From assembly GCA_965227945.1 (NCBI GenBank), contig CBDDGQ010000006.1, forward strand, positions 1,116,001-1,180,000: a DNA stretch of 64,000 bases. Reading direction: 5' to 3'. This DNA comes from Azorhizobium sp965227945 (GTDB lineage Bacteria > Pseudomonadota > Alphaproteobacteria > Rhizobiales > Xanthobacteraceae). The position numbers and the translations under genes are program-made. A model generated the notes under the pieces. It was not told where the DNA came from, searched no databases, and saw nothing but the letters and a program-made list of their open reading frames with translations. Positions within the stretch are counted from its first letter, which is position 1. Each line of letters begins with the position of its first letter. Shown here piece after piece: positions 1-10,721 of the stretch.

Positions 1-292
1 GGCGGCTGGGCTTGAACGCGGGTGCAGGTGACGTCTGGTCCATGGCGATGGCCTCCAGTGGGGGTGACTGCCACGGACGCTATACAGGGCCGGACACCAG
101 GGCCATTCTGCTTTGAGTGTGCCAGATCATACACATGTATGAAGCAGCTAGACCTTAAGAGCCAAGACTATCGCCACCGCACGCCCCACCGTCAGCGTTG
201 CGTTGCTGTCATCATGGGTGTACATGAATACGCGGGTTTCAGCCCAAAGCCGTCCGTGGCGACGCCGCTACGGCTGCCTGCTGGCGCCGCGC
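1..292. other. Left-edge region with no recognised gene
   Basis: Open frames here are short, arginine- and serine-rich, and look like chance frames in GC-rich DNA. I see no gene, RNA or repeat that I can support. The only structured point is a small dyad, CATACA-CA-TGTATG, at 128-141, which could be an operator half-pair or chance. The left edge could hide the end of a gene that starts outside the window. Confidence 0.3.
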
Positions 293-475
293 CTAGCTGG
301 ATTTCCGGCCGGATCCGCCGGGCTTCTTGCCGCCGCCGTCGGTCTTGTTCACCGTGGCCCAGGCCCGGCGCTCGGCTTCCTTCTCGCCCACACCGCGGGC
401 TTCATAGCCTTCCGCGATATGGTCGGCCTTGCGCTCTTGCTTCTCGGTATATTTCGACTTGTCTCCTTGGGGCAT
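293..475 (-). CDS. Small hydrophilic conserved protein (often labelled plasmid stabilization protein)
   Basis: This is a 60-residue, highly charged protein starting MPQGDKSKYTEKQ, with a middle segment HIAEGYEARGV and a conserved ERRAWATVNK stretch before a Gly/Lys/Ser-rich tail. Very similar short proteins are widespread in Alphaproteobacteria and are commonly named plasmid stabilization protein, a label with weak experimental basis; no enzymatic motif is visible. I chose the internal ATG at 475 over the longer frame (from 580) because GAGGAGACAGAC lies directly upstream as a good ribosome site, and because the extra upstream residues are low-complexity. It lies just downstream of the alcohol dehydrogenase gene on the same strand, so it may be cotranscribed. 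Its role is unknown; stress or DNA association is only a guess from its charge. Confidence 0.72.
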   Translation of the reverse strand: MPQGDKSKYTEKQERKADHIAEGYEARGVGEKEAERRAWATVNKTDGGGKKPGGSGRKSS

Positions 476-552
476 GTCTGTCTCCTCGATGAAACGCTGC
501 GCGTGCGGCGGGAGCCGACTGGCCGGGCCGCCGCCGCACGCGCCCGCCGACC

Positions 553-1722
553 TCAGGGCTTCAGCACCACCTTGATGCACCCGTCGGCTTTGTCGCGGAA
601 CGTCTTGTAGAGATCCGGGCCCTCGTCGAGCGAGGCCACGTGCGTGATGACGAACGAGGGATCGATCTCGCCTTTTTCGATCCGCTCCAGCAGCGTCGGC
701 ATGTAATGCTGCACGGGCGTCTGGGCCATGCGGAAGGTGAGGCCGCGGTTGATGGCCGATCCCATGGGGATCTTGTCAAGGAACCCGCCATAGACACCGA
801 CGATGGAGACCGTGCCGAAATTCCGGCAGCATTGGATGGCCTGCCGCAGCACATGGGGCCGGTCCGTGCCCATGAAGGTGGCGGTCTTGATCCGATCGAT
901 CATGGCATAGGTCGAGGAGCCGGAATCCGCCTCCGTGCCCACCGCATCGATACAGGCGTCGGCGCCGCGGCCGTGCGTCAGTTCGCGGATCCGCTCGTAG
1001 ATATCCTCATCAAGGAAATCGAGCGTTTCCGCGCCGGCGGCCCGCGCCATGGCCAGGCGTTCCGGCACCGTGTCGATGGCGATCACCCGCTCGGCGCCCA
1101 GCAGAAAGGCGCTGCGGATGGCCATCTGGCCGACCGGGCCGCAGCCCCAGATGGCGATGGTGTCGCCCGGCTGGATGTTGCAGAACTCCGCCGCCATGTA
1201 GCCGGTGGGAAAGATGTCCGAGAGAAAGAGCACCTGCTCATCGGTGAGGCCCGACGGCACCTTGATGGGCCCCACGTCGGCATAGGGCACGCGCAGATAT
1301 TCCGCCTGCCCGCCCGCATAGCCCCCCAGCGTATGGGAATAGCCGAACAGGCCGCCGGGAGAATAGCCCCATGCCTTTTCGGCGACGGCCTTGTTGGGGT
1401 TGGAGCGCTCGCAGCCGGAGAAGAAGCCGCGCTTGCAGAAGTAACAGGACCCGCAGGAGATGGTGAAGGGCACCACCACGCGGTCGCCCACCTTCAGCGA
1501 CTTTGTCTCCGACCCCACTTCGACCACCTCGCCCATGGTCTCATGACCCAGCACGTCGCCATGCTCCATGCCGGGAATGATGCCGCCATAGATGTGCAGG
1601 TCGGAGCCGCAGATGGCGCAGGCGGTCACCTTGATGATGGCGTCGCGATTATCCTCGATGCGCGGGTCCGGCACACTCTCGCACCGGATGTCAGCCTTCC
1701 CGTGCCACGTCAGCGCTTTCAT
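553..1722 (-). CDS. Zinc-dependent alcohol dehydrogenase (formaldehyde-dehydrogenase-like MDR family)
   Basis: This 389-residue cytoplasmic oxidoreductase belongs to the medium-chain dehydrogenase family. Catalytic zinc ligands are visible as Cys38 in CAICGSD and His60 in LGHE. A structural-zinc cysteine cluster appears as CGSCYFCKRG followed by a fourth Cys about six residues on. The Rossmann nucleotide-binding turn is GCGPVG. The length and the long insert after the structural zinc loop fit the glutathione-independent formaldehyde/alcohol dehydrogenase subgroup rather than short ADHs. AGAGGA upstream supports the ATG at 1722. The neighbours are a small protein downstream and a cupin upstream; nothing fixes the substrate. 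Family is secure, substrate is not. Confidence 0.88.
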   Translation of the reverse strand: MKALTWHGKADIRCESVPDPRIEDNRDAIIKVTACAICGSDLHIYGGIIPGMEHGDVLGHETMGEVVEVGSETKSLKVGDRVVVPFTISCGSCYFCKRGFFSGCERSNPNKAVAEKAWGYSPGGLFGYSHTLGGYAGGQAEYLRVPYADVGPIKVPSGLTDEQVLFLSDIFPTGYMAAEFCNIQPGDTIAIWGCGPVGQMAIRSAFLLGAERVIAIDTVPERLAMARAAGAETLDFLDEDIYERIRELTHGRGADACIDAVGTEADSGSSTYAMIDRIKTATFMGTDRPHVLRQAIQCCRNFGTVSIVGVYGGFLDKIPMGSAINRGLTFRMAQTPVQHYMPTLLERIEKGEIDPSFVITHVASLDEGPDLYKTFRDKADGCIKVVLKP

Positions 1723-1842
1723 GAATCATCCTCTGGGATCAGAGAGCCGCACAGGGTCGTGCAGCGTCAGGGCATGGGCGTGAAACCCCTGCCCGCGCCT
1801 GCCTGTTCCTAAGGCCAAGTCGATGAAGCGCGCTTTGTGCGG

Positions 1843-1873
1843 ACGCGGCCTGCGATCCGGATGCAGGCCGCGT
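1843..1873 (-). terminator. Stem-loop terminator after the cupin gene
   Basis: A perfect 11-bp stem (ACGCGGCCTGC pairing with GCAGGCCGCGT) closes a 9-nt loop 21 nt past the cupin stop codon. No clear U-run follows on the minus strand, so it may be an imperfect intrinsic terminator or a 3' end stabiliser. Confidence 0.5.
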
Positions 1874-1894
1874 TCCATGGTACCGAAGGCAGGT

Positions 1895-2314
<420 letters not shown>

Positions 2315-2604
2315 AGGCGCGCTCCTGTTGTGCTGGCCTGACCGATCAACGACCCGGATTTGCACCCCGACAGTGAAAAGCCGGTTCATCAAACACCCGT
2401 GTCCCTGCGCCCCTTATACCAAAGGCACGTGGCGGTGCGCGGACGCTGGGGAGGCCGCGCAGCCTTGTCCGCCCGGCCCGCCGCCGACGCGCGGCCGGCG
2501 GGCGCGGCGGGCTGCGGTTCCCGCACCGCCCAAGCTCGATTTCCTTTGCCGCCATGGTATAGGCTTGCTTCCTGCGCTCCCGCGTCCTGTCGCGATGGAT
2601 TCCC

Positions 2605-5600
2605 ATGACCGCCCCCGTACCCGTGCACCAACCTGCGTTCCTTGTCGGTGGCGGGGAGACTGGAGAGCTGATCCGCCGGTACGATTGGTCCGCCACCTCC
2701 ATGGGGCCGCTGGAGACCTGGCCGCAGAGCACGCAGTCGGCCATCGCGCTGGCGCTGCGCTGCAATCTGCCCATGGTCATGCTGTGGAATGCCGACGGCG
2801 TGATGATCTACAACGACGCTTATTCCGTGTTTGCCGGCGGGCGCCATCCGCGCCTGCTCGGGTCCAAGGTGCTGGAAGGCTGGCCAGAGGTGGCGGCCTT
2901 CAATGCCCATGTCATGGACGTGGGGCTGAAAGGCGGGACCCTGGTGTATCGCGACCAGCATCTGGTCCTGCATCGCAATGGCGTGCCCGAAGACGTGTGG
3001 TTGAACCTCGATTACAGCCCCTTGCTGGACGCGAGCGGCCGTCCGTCCGGGGTGCTGGCCGTGGTGGTGGAGACCACCGACCGGGTGCGCGCGGAACAAC
3101 GCTTGCGCATTGCCCAGGAGGCCGGCGCGGTGGGGATTTTCGAATGGTTCCCCGAGAGCGGGCGCCTGGATGTCTCGGATGAATACCGGCGCATCTGGGG
3201 CCTGCCGTTGGATGTGGAGGTCACCGACACCCTGCTCATGAGCTTGCTGCACCCGCAGGATCGCGAAAAGGCCGGCCCGTCCAAGCGGGACGCGGGCAAC
3301 CCTCTGGAATATGCCGAGTATCGCCGGATTGACGCGGAAAGCGGCCAGACCCGCTGGATCGCCCGGCGCGGCGAAGTCGTCTCGACCCCCGAAGCGGGCC
3401 AGCGCCGCTTCGTCGGCATCGCCATGGACATCACCGACCGCAAGCGGGCCGAGGAGGACCTGCGCGAGAGCGAAGCCCGCTGGCGCAACCTGTTCGAACA
3501 GATGCAGGAGGGCTTCTTCATCGGCGAGGCGATCCGCGATGCGGACGGGCGCATGGCCGACTTCACCTTCATCGAGTTGAACCCGGCCTTCGAGACCCAG
3601 TCCGGAATTGCCGCCACCGCGGCGGCCGGGCGGCGGGCGCGCGAGGTGGTCGAGGACATGTCCGAGGATCTGATCGCCCGCTATGACGCGGTGCTGACCA
3701 CCGGCGTGCCGGCGCAGTTCGAGTTCAGCGTCTCCGACCCCACCACCCGCTGGTTTGAAGTGCGGGCTCGCGCCATCGCGCCGGACCGCTTCGCGGTGCT
3801 GTTCGTCGACATCTCGACCCGCAAGGCCGCGGAGGAGGCGATCCGCGCCAGCGAGATGCGCTTCCGCCTGATGGCGCAGTCCATGCCGAACCACGTCTGG
3901 ACCGCCGACGCCGCGGGGCAGATCGACTGGTACAATGACCGGGTCTATGCCTATGGCGGGCTGCCCCACGGCAGCCTGGACGGCGCGGGATGGCAATTGC
4001 TGGTGCACCCCGACGACCTGCCCGGCGCCATTGCCGCCTGGGCCCAGGCCGCCGTCACGGGTGCGGCCTACGAAACTGAATTCCGTCTGCGCCGGCATGA
4101 CGGCGCCTATCGCTGGCATATCGCCCGCGCCGTTCCGGTTCTCGATGCTGAAGGCGCGGTGGCGCGTTGGGTGGGCACCAGCACCGATATCGAGGACCAG
4201 AAGGCGGCTGAAGCGGCATTGAGCGATTTGGCCACCACCCTCGAGCAGCGGGTCGAGGCGCGCACCGCCGAGCTGGTGAAGGCCCAGGATGCCCTGCGCC
4301 AAAGCCAGAAGATGGAATCCATGGGCAACCTCACGGGCGGGGTGGCCCATGACTTCAACAATTTGCTGCAGGTCATCAGCGGCAATCTGCAACTGCTGGC
4401 CGGCGAGCTGGCGGGCAACAGCAAGGCCGAGCAGCGCATCCGCAGCGCCATGACCGGGGTCACCCGCGGCTCGCGGCTGGCCTCGCAACTGCTGGCGTTC
4501 GGCCGGCGCCAGCCGCTGGTGCCCAAGGTGGTCAATCTCGGCCGCTTCATCCGCGACATGGACGATCTGCTGCGCCGGGCGCTGGGCGAGGCGGTAGAGA
4601 TCGAGACCATCATTGCCGGCGGCCTGTGGAACACGCTGATCGACCCCGGCAATGTGGAGAACGCCCTCCTCAACCTGGCCATCAACGCCCGCGACGCCAT
4701 GGATGGACGCGGGCGGCTGACCATCGAGGCCGGCAACGCCTTCCTGGATTCGACCTATGCGGACTTCCACCCCGAGGTGACGCCGGGCCAGTATGTGCTG
4801 CTGGCCGTGACAGACACCGGCACCGGCATGAGCCCCGAGGTCATGGAGAAGGTGTTCGAACCCTTCTTCACCACCAAGCCGGAGGGCAAGGGCACCGGAC
4901 TGGGCCTGTCCATGGTCTATGGCTTCGTCAAGCAATCGGGTGGGCATATCAAGATCTACAGCGAGCCCGGCCACGGCACCACCATCAAGCTCTATCTGCC
5001 GCGCTCGATGCAGTCCGAGGATGTGCTGATCGATGTGGAGACGGGCCCCATCACCGGCGGCGGCGAGACCATTCTGGTGGCCGAGGACGACGAGGCGGTG
5101 CGCGAGACCGTGGTCGGCCTGCTGGCCGATCTCGGCTACCGGGTGCTCAAGGCCAAGGACGCCGCCAGTGCCCTCACCATCATCGAGAGCGGCATGCCCA
5201 TTGATCTGCTGTTCACCGACGTGGTGATGCCCGGCCAGCTGAAAAGCACGGAGCTCGCGCGCAAGGCGCGGGAACGCCTGCCGCATTTGGCGGTGCTGTT
5301 CACCTCCGGCTACACCGAGAATGCCATCGTCCACGGTGGCCGACTGGATGACGGCGTGGAGTTGCTGAGCAAGCCCTACACGCGCGAGGCTCTGGCGCGG
5401 AAGTTGCGCCAGCTCCTGGGGTCCGGCCCGCAGGCGGGACCAATGCTGACGCCGACCGGCCCCGACGTCCCGCGCCCCGCCGCACCCGAGGCGGCTGCAC
5501 CCATCGCTGAGGTTTCGGCCGCGCCACCGGAAGCGGCGCCGCGCGGGACCACACCAGTCCCGGCGCGGGCCACCTTCCTGGTGTGCGAGGATGACTGGCT

Positions 5601-5922
5601 GATCCGCACCAGCACCGTGGAGATGATCGAGGACCTGGGATACCGGGTCCTGGCGGCGGCGGACGGCCAGGCGGCCCTGGCCATTCTCGCGGACGAAGAC
5701 GTAGATATTCTGCTCACCGACATCGGCTTGCCCGACATGTCCGGCGTGGTCCTGGCCGACCGGGCACGCACCGCACGGCCGGATCTGCCGGTGATCTTCG
5801 CCACCGGCCGTAGCGAGGTGGAAGGAGACGTGGCGGGCACCGCGCCCATCAAGCAGATCATCAAGCCCTATAGCGCCTCCGCCTTGGCGGCCCTGATCAC
5901 GGGGCTGCTGAAGGACGCGTAG
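2605..5922 (+). CDS. Hybrid PAS sensor histidine kinase with two receiver domains
   Basis: This 1105-residue signalling protein has no obvious membrane segment. Four PAS-type segments run from about residue 15 to 535; the second and fourth carry PAC-like ends (RRFVGIAMDITDR, ARWVGTSTDIEDQ). A coiled coil (EQRVEARTAELVKAQDALRQ) leads to the dimerisation domain with phospho-acceptor His582 in GGVAHDFNN. The ATPase domain shows the N box (NLAINARDAMD), G1 (DTGTGM), F box (FEPFFTTK) and G2 (GTGLGLSM). Receiver 1 carries Asp872 (LFTDVVMPG) and receiver 2 Asp1039 (LLTDIGLPD), separated by a Pro/Ala-rich linker. There is no DNA-binding output domain, so phosphate presumably passes to, or is drained by, other proteins. 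It is a lone gene with unknown ligand; the soluble PAS array suggests a cytoplasmic signal. Confidence 0.92.
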   Translation: MTAPVPVHQPAFLVGGGETGELIRRYDWSATSMGPLETWPQSTQSAIALALRCNLPMVMLWNADGVMIYNDAYSVFAGGRHPRLLGSKVLEGWPEVAAFNAHVMDVGLKGGTLVYRDQHLVLHRNGVPEDVWLNLDYSPLLDASGRPSGVLAVVVETTDRVRAEQRLRIAQEAGAVGIFEWFPESGRLDVSDEYRRIWGLPLDVEVTDTLLMSLLHPQDREKAGPSKRDAGNPLEYAEYRRIDAESGQTRWIARRGEVVSTPEAGQRRFVGIAMDITDRKRAEEDLRESEARWRNLFEQMQEGFFIGEAIRDADGRMADFTFIELNPAFETQSGIAATAAAGRRAREVVEDMSEDLIARYDAVLTTGVPAQFEFSVSDPTTRWFEVRARAIAPDRFAVLFVDISTRKAAEEAIRASEMRFRLMAQSMPNHVWTADAAGQIDWYNDRVYAYGGLPHGSLDGAGWQLLVHPDDLPGAIAAWAQAAVTGAAYETEFRLRRHDGAYRWHIARAVPVLDAEGAVARWVGTSTDIEDQKAAEAALSDLATTLEQRVEARTAELVKAQDALRQSQKMESMGNLTGGVAHDFNNLLQVISGNLQLLAGELAGNSKAEQRIRSAMTGVTRGSRLASQLLAFGRRQPLVPKVVNLGRFIRDMDDLLRRALGEAVEIETIIAGGLWNTLIDPGNVENALLNLAINARDAMDGRGRLTIEAGNAFLDSTYADFHPEVTPGQYVLLAVTDTGTGMSPEVMEKVFEPFFTTKPEGKGTGLGLSMVYGFVKQSGGHIKIYSEPGHGTTIKLYLPRSMQSEDVLIDVETGPITGGGETILVAEDDEAVRETVVGLLADLGYRVLKAKDAASALTIIESGMPIDLLFTDVVMPGQLKSTELARKARERLPHLAVLFTSGYTENAIVHGGRLDDGVELLSKPYTREALARKLRQLLGSGPQAGPMLTPTGPDVPRPAAPEAAAPIAEVSAAPPEAAPRGTTPVPARATFLVCEDDWLIRTSTVEMIEDLGYRVLAAADGQAALAILADEDVDILLTDIGLPDMSGVVLADRARTARPDLPVIFATGRSEVEGDVAGTAPIKQIIKPYSASALAALITGLLKDA

Positions 5923-5923
5923 C

Positions 5924-5986
5924 GCCTGAGGCCGCGATTGGAGCCACGCCCGCCCCCGGCGGGTGCGGGGACTCGCCGGCTCAGGC
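5924..5986. terminator. Bidirectional stem-loop between the converging kinase and GntR genes
   Basis: GCCTGAG (5924-5930) pairs with CTCAGGC (5980-5986), enclosing a second small hairpin, CCCGCC-CCC-GGCGGG, at 5949-5963. The outer arm overlaps the GntR stop codon. It lies exactly between two converging genes, but no T-run is present. Confidence 0.4.
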
Positions 5987-6724
5987 CGAAGTGGCGCCTG
6001 CGGAGGGGCGGCGGGGTTCGGCTGCGGAACTGAAGATGGCCATCAGGTCCGGCAGGGGGCCGGACACCTGCTCCAGGCGCAAGCGCTGCTCCACATGCAG
6101 GAAATGGTGGCGGGACAGCTCGATGGCGCGGGTCACGTCGCGGGCGCGCAACGCCTCCACGATCGCGCCATGCTCATCGACCGCGCACACGGATTGGGCA
6201 GCGGGCTCATAGACCGACACCATGACTGAGGAGCGGCTCAACAGATCGCGCAGGAAGCGCGAGAGTTCCTCATTCTCCAGTGCATCCACCAGATGCAGAT
6301 GGAACGCCCCTGACAGCCGCACGGAGGCCGCCCGATCGCCGCGGGCAGCGGCGGCGCGCTCCTCCACCAGATGAGCATCGAGCCGGGCCAGAATGTCGTC
6401 GGTGAGGATGCGGGCCAGTTGCACCAGAACGCCAGCCTCCAGCACCCTGTGGGCCTCATAGACGGCCTTGATCTCCGCCGGCGAGGGCTGGGCGACCCGG
6501 GCGCCGCGATTGGGTACCATCTCGATCCGGCGTTCCGCCCCGAGCCGCTGCAGAACCTTGCGGATCCGCTCTCGCGACACGCCGAAGGCCGCCGCCAATG
6601 TCTGCTCGACCAGCTTGGTGCCGGCGCGCAGCCGGCCTTCCAGGATGGCGGTGGAAATGGCCTGATAGATCGCCTCGTCCGCGGCCGGGTCTGCCTTGGC
6701 GGTGCGTTGCCTGCGTTCGCTCAC
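5981..6724 (-). CDS. GntR-family transcriptional regulator, FCD (FadR) type
   Basis: The encoded protein has 247 residues from the GTG at 6724. Its N-terminal winged helix includes AIYQAISTAILEGRL, TLAAAFGVSRERIRKVLQRL and the wing NRGARVA. The C-terminal helical FCD ligand domain includes the metal-ligand-like histidines in SGAFHLHLVDA, VDEHGAIVEAL and SRHHFLHVE. FCD regulators usually bind a small carboxylate or related metabolite and release a palindromic operator. A longer frame, with an ATG at 6760 or further upstream, would run through the palindromic operator sites, so I chose the GTG, which has AGGATCGAGG upstream. The divergent importer operon is the likely target. Confidence 0.85.
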   Translation of the reverse strand: MSERRQRTAKADPAADEAIYQAISTAILEGRLRAGTKLVEQTLAAAFGVSRERIRKVLQRLGAERRIEMVPNRGARVAQPSPAEIKAVYEAHRVLEAGVLVQLARILTDDILARLDAHLVEERAAAARGDRAASVRLSGAFHLHLVDALENEELSRFLRDLLSRSSVMVSVYEPAAQSVCAVDEHGAIVEALRARDVTRAIELSRHHFLHVEQRLRLEQVSGPLPDLMAIFSSAAEPRRPSAGATSA

Positions 6725-6751
6725 CGGGGCCTCGATCCTACGCTGCAAAAA

Positions 6752-6781
6752 TGTGCACATTTGCACCAAAAAATGTGCACA
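6752..6781. promoter_or_regulatory. Paired TGTGCACA operator-like sites upstream of the GntR gene
   Basis: Two identical 8-bp palindromes, TGTGCACA, sit at 6752-6759 and 6774-6781. Their 22-bp centre-to-centre spacing is about two helical turns, placing both on the same face. They lie 28 and 50 bp upstream of the GTG start of the GntR gene, so they probably mediate autoregulation and shared control of the divergent promoter. Confidence 0.65.
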
Positions 6782-6854
6782 ATAATCGATGTGGGGTGGT
6801 CCCCGACGCGGAAGAGATATCACAACCGCCTCAAAAGTCATTACTTTTTGCGAA

Positions 6855-6862
6855 TGTGCACA
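6855..6862. promoter_or_regulatory. Third TGTGCACA operator-like site upstream of the importer operon
   Basis: The same TGTGCACA palindrome appears a third time, 59 bp before the binding-protein ATG at 6921 and 81 bp from the middle copy. Three copies of one palindrome in a 110-bp stretch is strong evidence for a common regulator, most simply the adjacent GntR protein. Looping between the clusters is possible. Confidence 0.62.
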
Positions 6863-6920
6863 ATTGGCCCTAAGCTTGCAAAGGTATCGGCAGTCGCGAC
6901 CGTGACGCAGCGAGGACGCC

Positions 6921-7960
6921 ATGACGATTTCTTCCATAACCCGCCGAACTGCCCTGAAGCTCAGCGCCGGGGCGCTGGCGGGCGGCATTGCCTGTCCCGC
7001 TCTTCTGCGCGCCGCGCCAAAGGAGATCGTCATCGGCGGACCGGCGGGCGCCGCCAAGTATTTCAATGCGGACGTGTTTCCGCTGATCTCGAAGATGCTG
7101 GACGTCAGCATCCTCTATGAGGGCACGAACTCGCTGACCAACCTGCAGAAGATGCAGGCGGACAAGGCCAGCCCGAAGATGTCCGTGGTGATCATGGACG
7201 ACCCGGTCATGCTGCCGGCCGCCGCCGAAGGCCTCATCACCCCCATGAAGGCCGCCAACGTCCCCAATCTCGGCAAATTGGTGCCGGACGCCATCCATCG
7301 CGACGGCATGTGGGCCAACTACCAGAAGCCCTGGGCCGGCATCGCCTATTCCACCAAGCGCATGCCCGCCGCCCCGACCGACTGGTCGGCGCTCTGGGAT
7401 CCGAAATACGCCCAGAAGATCATCGTGCCCTCGCTGCAGAATACCGAGGGCTTCTGGGTGCTGCTGGCCGCTGCGCATCTCGAGACCGGCAAGCCGTACA
7501 AGGAAGCGCAATACGACATCGATGCCGCCTTCAAGAAGCTGAAGGGCCTCAAGCCGAACCTGCTCAATGTCTATACCAACGCCCCCCAGGCCATGAACAT
7601 TCTGGAGCAGGGCGAGGCCTGGATGATCGGCGGCCAGTTCTCCGCTTACACCCTGATCCGCAAGGCGGATGGCTCGCCGGTGGATCTGGCGATTCCCAAG
7701 GATGGCGGCTTCTCCATGCCCTCCGGCATCGCCAAGGTGACGGGCGCCCCGGCCGGCGACACGGCGGAAGCGGTGATCAACGCCTTCCTCTCCCCCGAAG
7801 TGCAGACGGTGCTGGCCACCAAGGCCTTCGTTGCCCCCACCAATGCCACCGTGCCGACCCCGGCCGGCTATCCCGCCAGCGACAGCCTGTTCGCCCCCGA
7901 CTGGGCCTTCATCGCCAAGGAGCGGGCCGGCTGGGTGGACCGCTGGATCAAGGAGATGTC

Positions 7961-7964
<4 letters not shown>
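6921..7964 (+). CDS. ABC transporter substrate-binding protein, spermidine/putrescine (PotD-like) family
   Basis: This 347-residue periplasmic binding protein has a Tat-type leader: twin arginines in TRRTALKLSAGALAGGIACP, then mature sequence from about residue 32. The fold follows the family that binds polyamines, iron or small organic nitrogen compounds; the hinge segments YEGTNSLTNLQKMQ and GIAYSTKRMP are typical. It is the first gene of a five-gene operon in which every junction is an ATGA overlap. Its stop overlaps the ATPase start by four bases. Expression is probably controlled by the TGTGCACA sites upstream. The ligand cannot be read from sequence; the downstream deacetylase suggests an amide or ureide. 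Confidence 0.85.
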
Positions 7965-9045
<1,081 letters not shown>

Positions 9046-9049
<4 letters not shown>

Positions 9050-9924
9050 GCGAGGCTGCCCTCCCCGCCGCCGCGACGGCGCCCGTTGCCGCTGCCCCCA
9101 ACCGCGAACGTTGGCTGGCGCTGGCGCTCGCCGCGCCCGCTTTGCTGATCCTCCTGTTCCTGTTTGCGCTGCCGCTGGCCAAGCTGCTGGCGGCCAGCCT
9201 CTCCAATGCCGCCGGCTTCACCCTGGATGAATATGCCAAGCTGCTGGGCACGGCCTATTATCTTCAGGTCATCTGGAATTCCCTGCGGCTGGCCCTGCTG
9301 ACCACACTCATCGCCCTGGTGATCGGCTATCCGGCCGCTTTTGCCCTGGCGCGGGCGCGGGGGGCGGTGCGCAGCACCCTTCTGGCCTGCCTGTTCCTGC
9401 CTCTGGCCGCCAGCGTCATCGTCAAGGCGTTCGCCTGGACCATCCTCTTGCGCAGCGACGGGCTGGTGAACGAGACCCTCTTGGCGCTGGGGATCATCGA
9501 GACCCCCATCCGCATGATCTTCACCGAGACCGCGCTGATCGTCGGCTCGGTGAACATCTTCCTGCCCTTCATGATCCTGCCCATCTACACCGTGGTGGCG
9601 CAGCTCGACCCGCGCCTCGCGGACGCCGCCGCCACCTTGGGCGCCTCGCCGGCGGAAGCCTTCGTACGGGTGGTGGTGCCGCTCACCTTGCCCGGCATCA
9701 TCGCCGGGGTGGCCCTGGTGTTCTCGCTGTCGGTCTCGGCCTATGTGGTGCCCACCCTGCTGATCGGCGAGCGCTATCCCACCCTCTCCACCACCATCGC
9801 CAAGGCCTATCTGCTGGCCCGCCAGCCCGCCTTCGGCGCCGCCGCCGGCGTGGTGCTGCTGGCCATCGCGGTGGCCGTGGTCGCGCTCAGCACCCGGCTC
9901 GGCCGGGCGGGAGGGGGCAAATGA
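9046..9924 (+). CDS. ABC transporter permease, PotB-like
   Basis: This 292-residue inner-membrane protein has about six hydrophobic segments, starting with LALALAAPALLILLFLFALP after an Ala/Pro-rich N-terminus. The coupling-loop EAA motif reads DAAATLGASPAEAFVRVVVPL and contacts the ATPase. It overlaps the ATPase gene and the next permease gene by four bases each, so all subunits should be made in step. It forms the translocation pore with the 9921-10721 product. Confidence 0.87.
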
Positions 9925-10721
9925 CCCGCAGCCTCGCCATCCTGTTCGCCTGGACCATGGCGCTGGGCGCAGCGCTATTCCTGCTGGCGCCGCTGATCGT
10001 CATCGCCGCCGCATCCTTCTCGCCCACCCCGGTGTTCGACCTGCCGGTGGGCGGGGCCTCGCTGCGCTGGTACGGCCGCATCGGCCAAATGGACGGCTTC
10101 TGGCCGGCCCTGGGGCTATCGCTGCAAATCGCGGGGCTTTCAACAGCCATCGCGCTGGTTCTGGGCACGCTGGCGGCCATCGCCATCACTCAAGGGCGGC
10201 TGCCGGGCTCGGAAGCCATCGGCACGGTGCTGGTCTCGCCCTTGATGATGCCCGGCCTCGTGCTCGGCATCGCTTTGTTGCAATACTACCGGGCCATCGG
10301 CTTCTCGGCCGCCTGGAGCGGGCTGCTGCTGGCCCATCTGGTGGTGACCCTGCCCTATGTGGCCCGCACCATGATCGCCGGGCTCTCCCGCTTCGACTTC
10401 ACCTTGGTGGAAGCCGCGCGAACTTTGGGCTGCACCTATCCCGGCGCCATCCTCAAAGCCATGGTGCCGGCGCTGGCCCCCTCCGTCCTCACCGCGGGGC
10501 TGTTCTCCTTCCTCGCTTCCTTCGACAACTATCCCGTCTCGATCTTCCTGACCGACGTGCGAACCAAGACCCTGCCCATCAAGATGCTGCAATATATCGA
10601 AGAAGCGCCCGACCCGACGCTCGCCGCCCTCTCCACTTTGATCCTGGGGGCGACCGTGATCCTCCTGGTGGCCAGCGACCGCATGGTCGGCCTCCACCGC
10701 ATGGCGGGGACCGGCCAATGA
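9921..10721 (+). CDS. ABC transporter permease, PotC-like
   Basis: This 266-residue second permease has about six membrane spans. Its EAA loop is EAARTLGCTYPGAILKAMVP. The periplasmic segment after the first span (PTPVFDLPVGGASLRWYG) matches the PotC side of the family. The FDNYPVSIFL region near residue 200 is also characteristic of this permease class. Stop and start overlaps with both neighbours show translational coupling. Confidence 0.87.
   Translation: MTRSLAILFAWTMALGAALFLLAPLIVIAAASFSPTPVFDLPVGGASLRWYGRIGQMDGFWPALGLSLQIAGLSTAIALVLGTLAAIAITQGRLPGSEAIGTVLVSPLMMPGLVLGIALLQYYRAIGFSAAWSGLLLAHLVVTLPYVARTMIAGLSRFDFTLVEAARTLGCTYPGAILKAMVPALAPSVLTAGLFSFLASFDNYPVSIFLTDVRTKTLPIKMLQYIEEAPDPTLAALSTLILGATVILLVASDRMVGLHRMAGTGQ

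Noticed and set aside
203..610. A 135-codon plus-strand frame near the left edge
   Set aside because: It overlaps, in antisense, the small conserved protein at 293-475, which has a good ribosome site and a recognisable sequence.
2389..5334. A 981-codon open frame on the minus strand opposite the hybrid kinase
   Set aside because: It is the antisense shadow of a gene with clear PAS, kinase and receiver motifs; its translation is rich in His, Gly, Ala and Gln and shows no domain.
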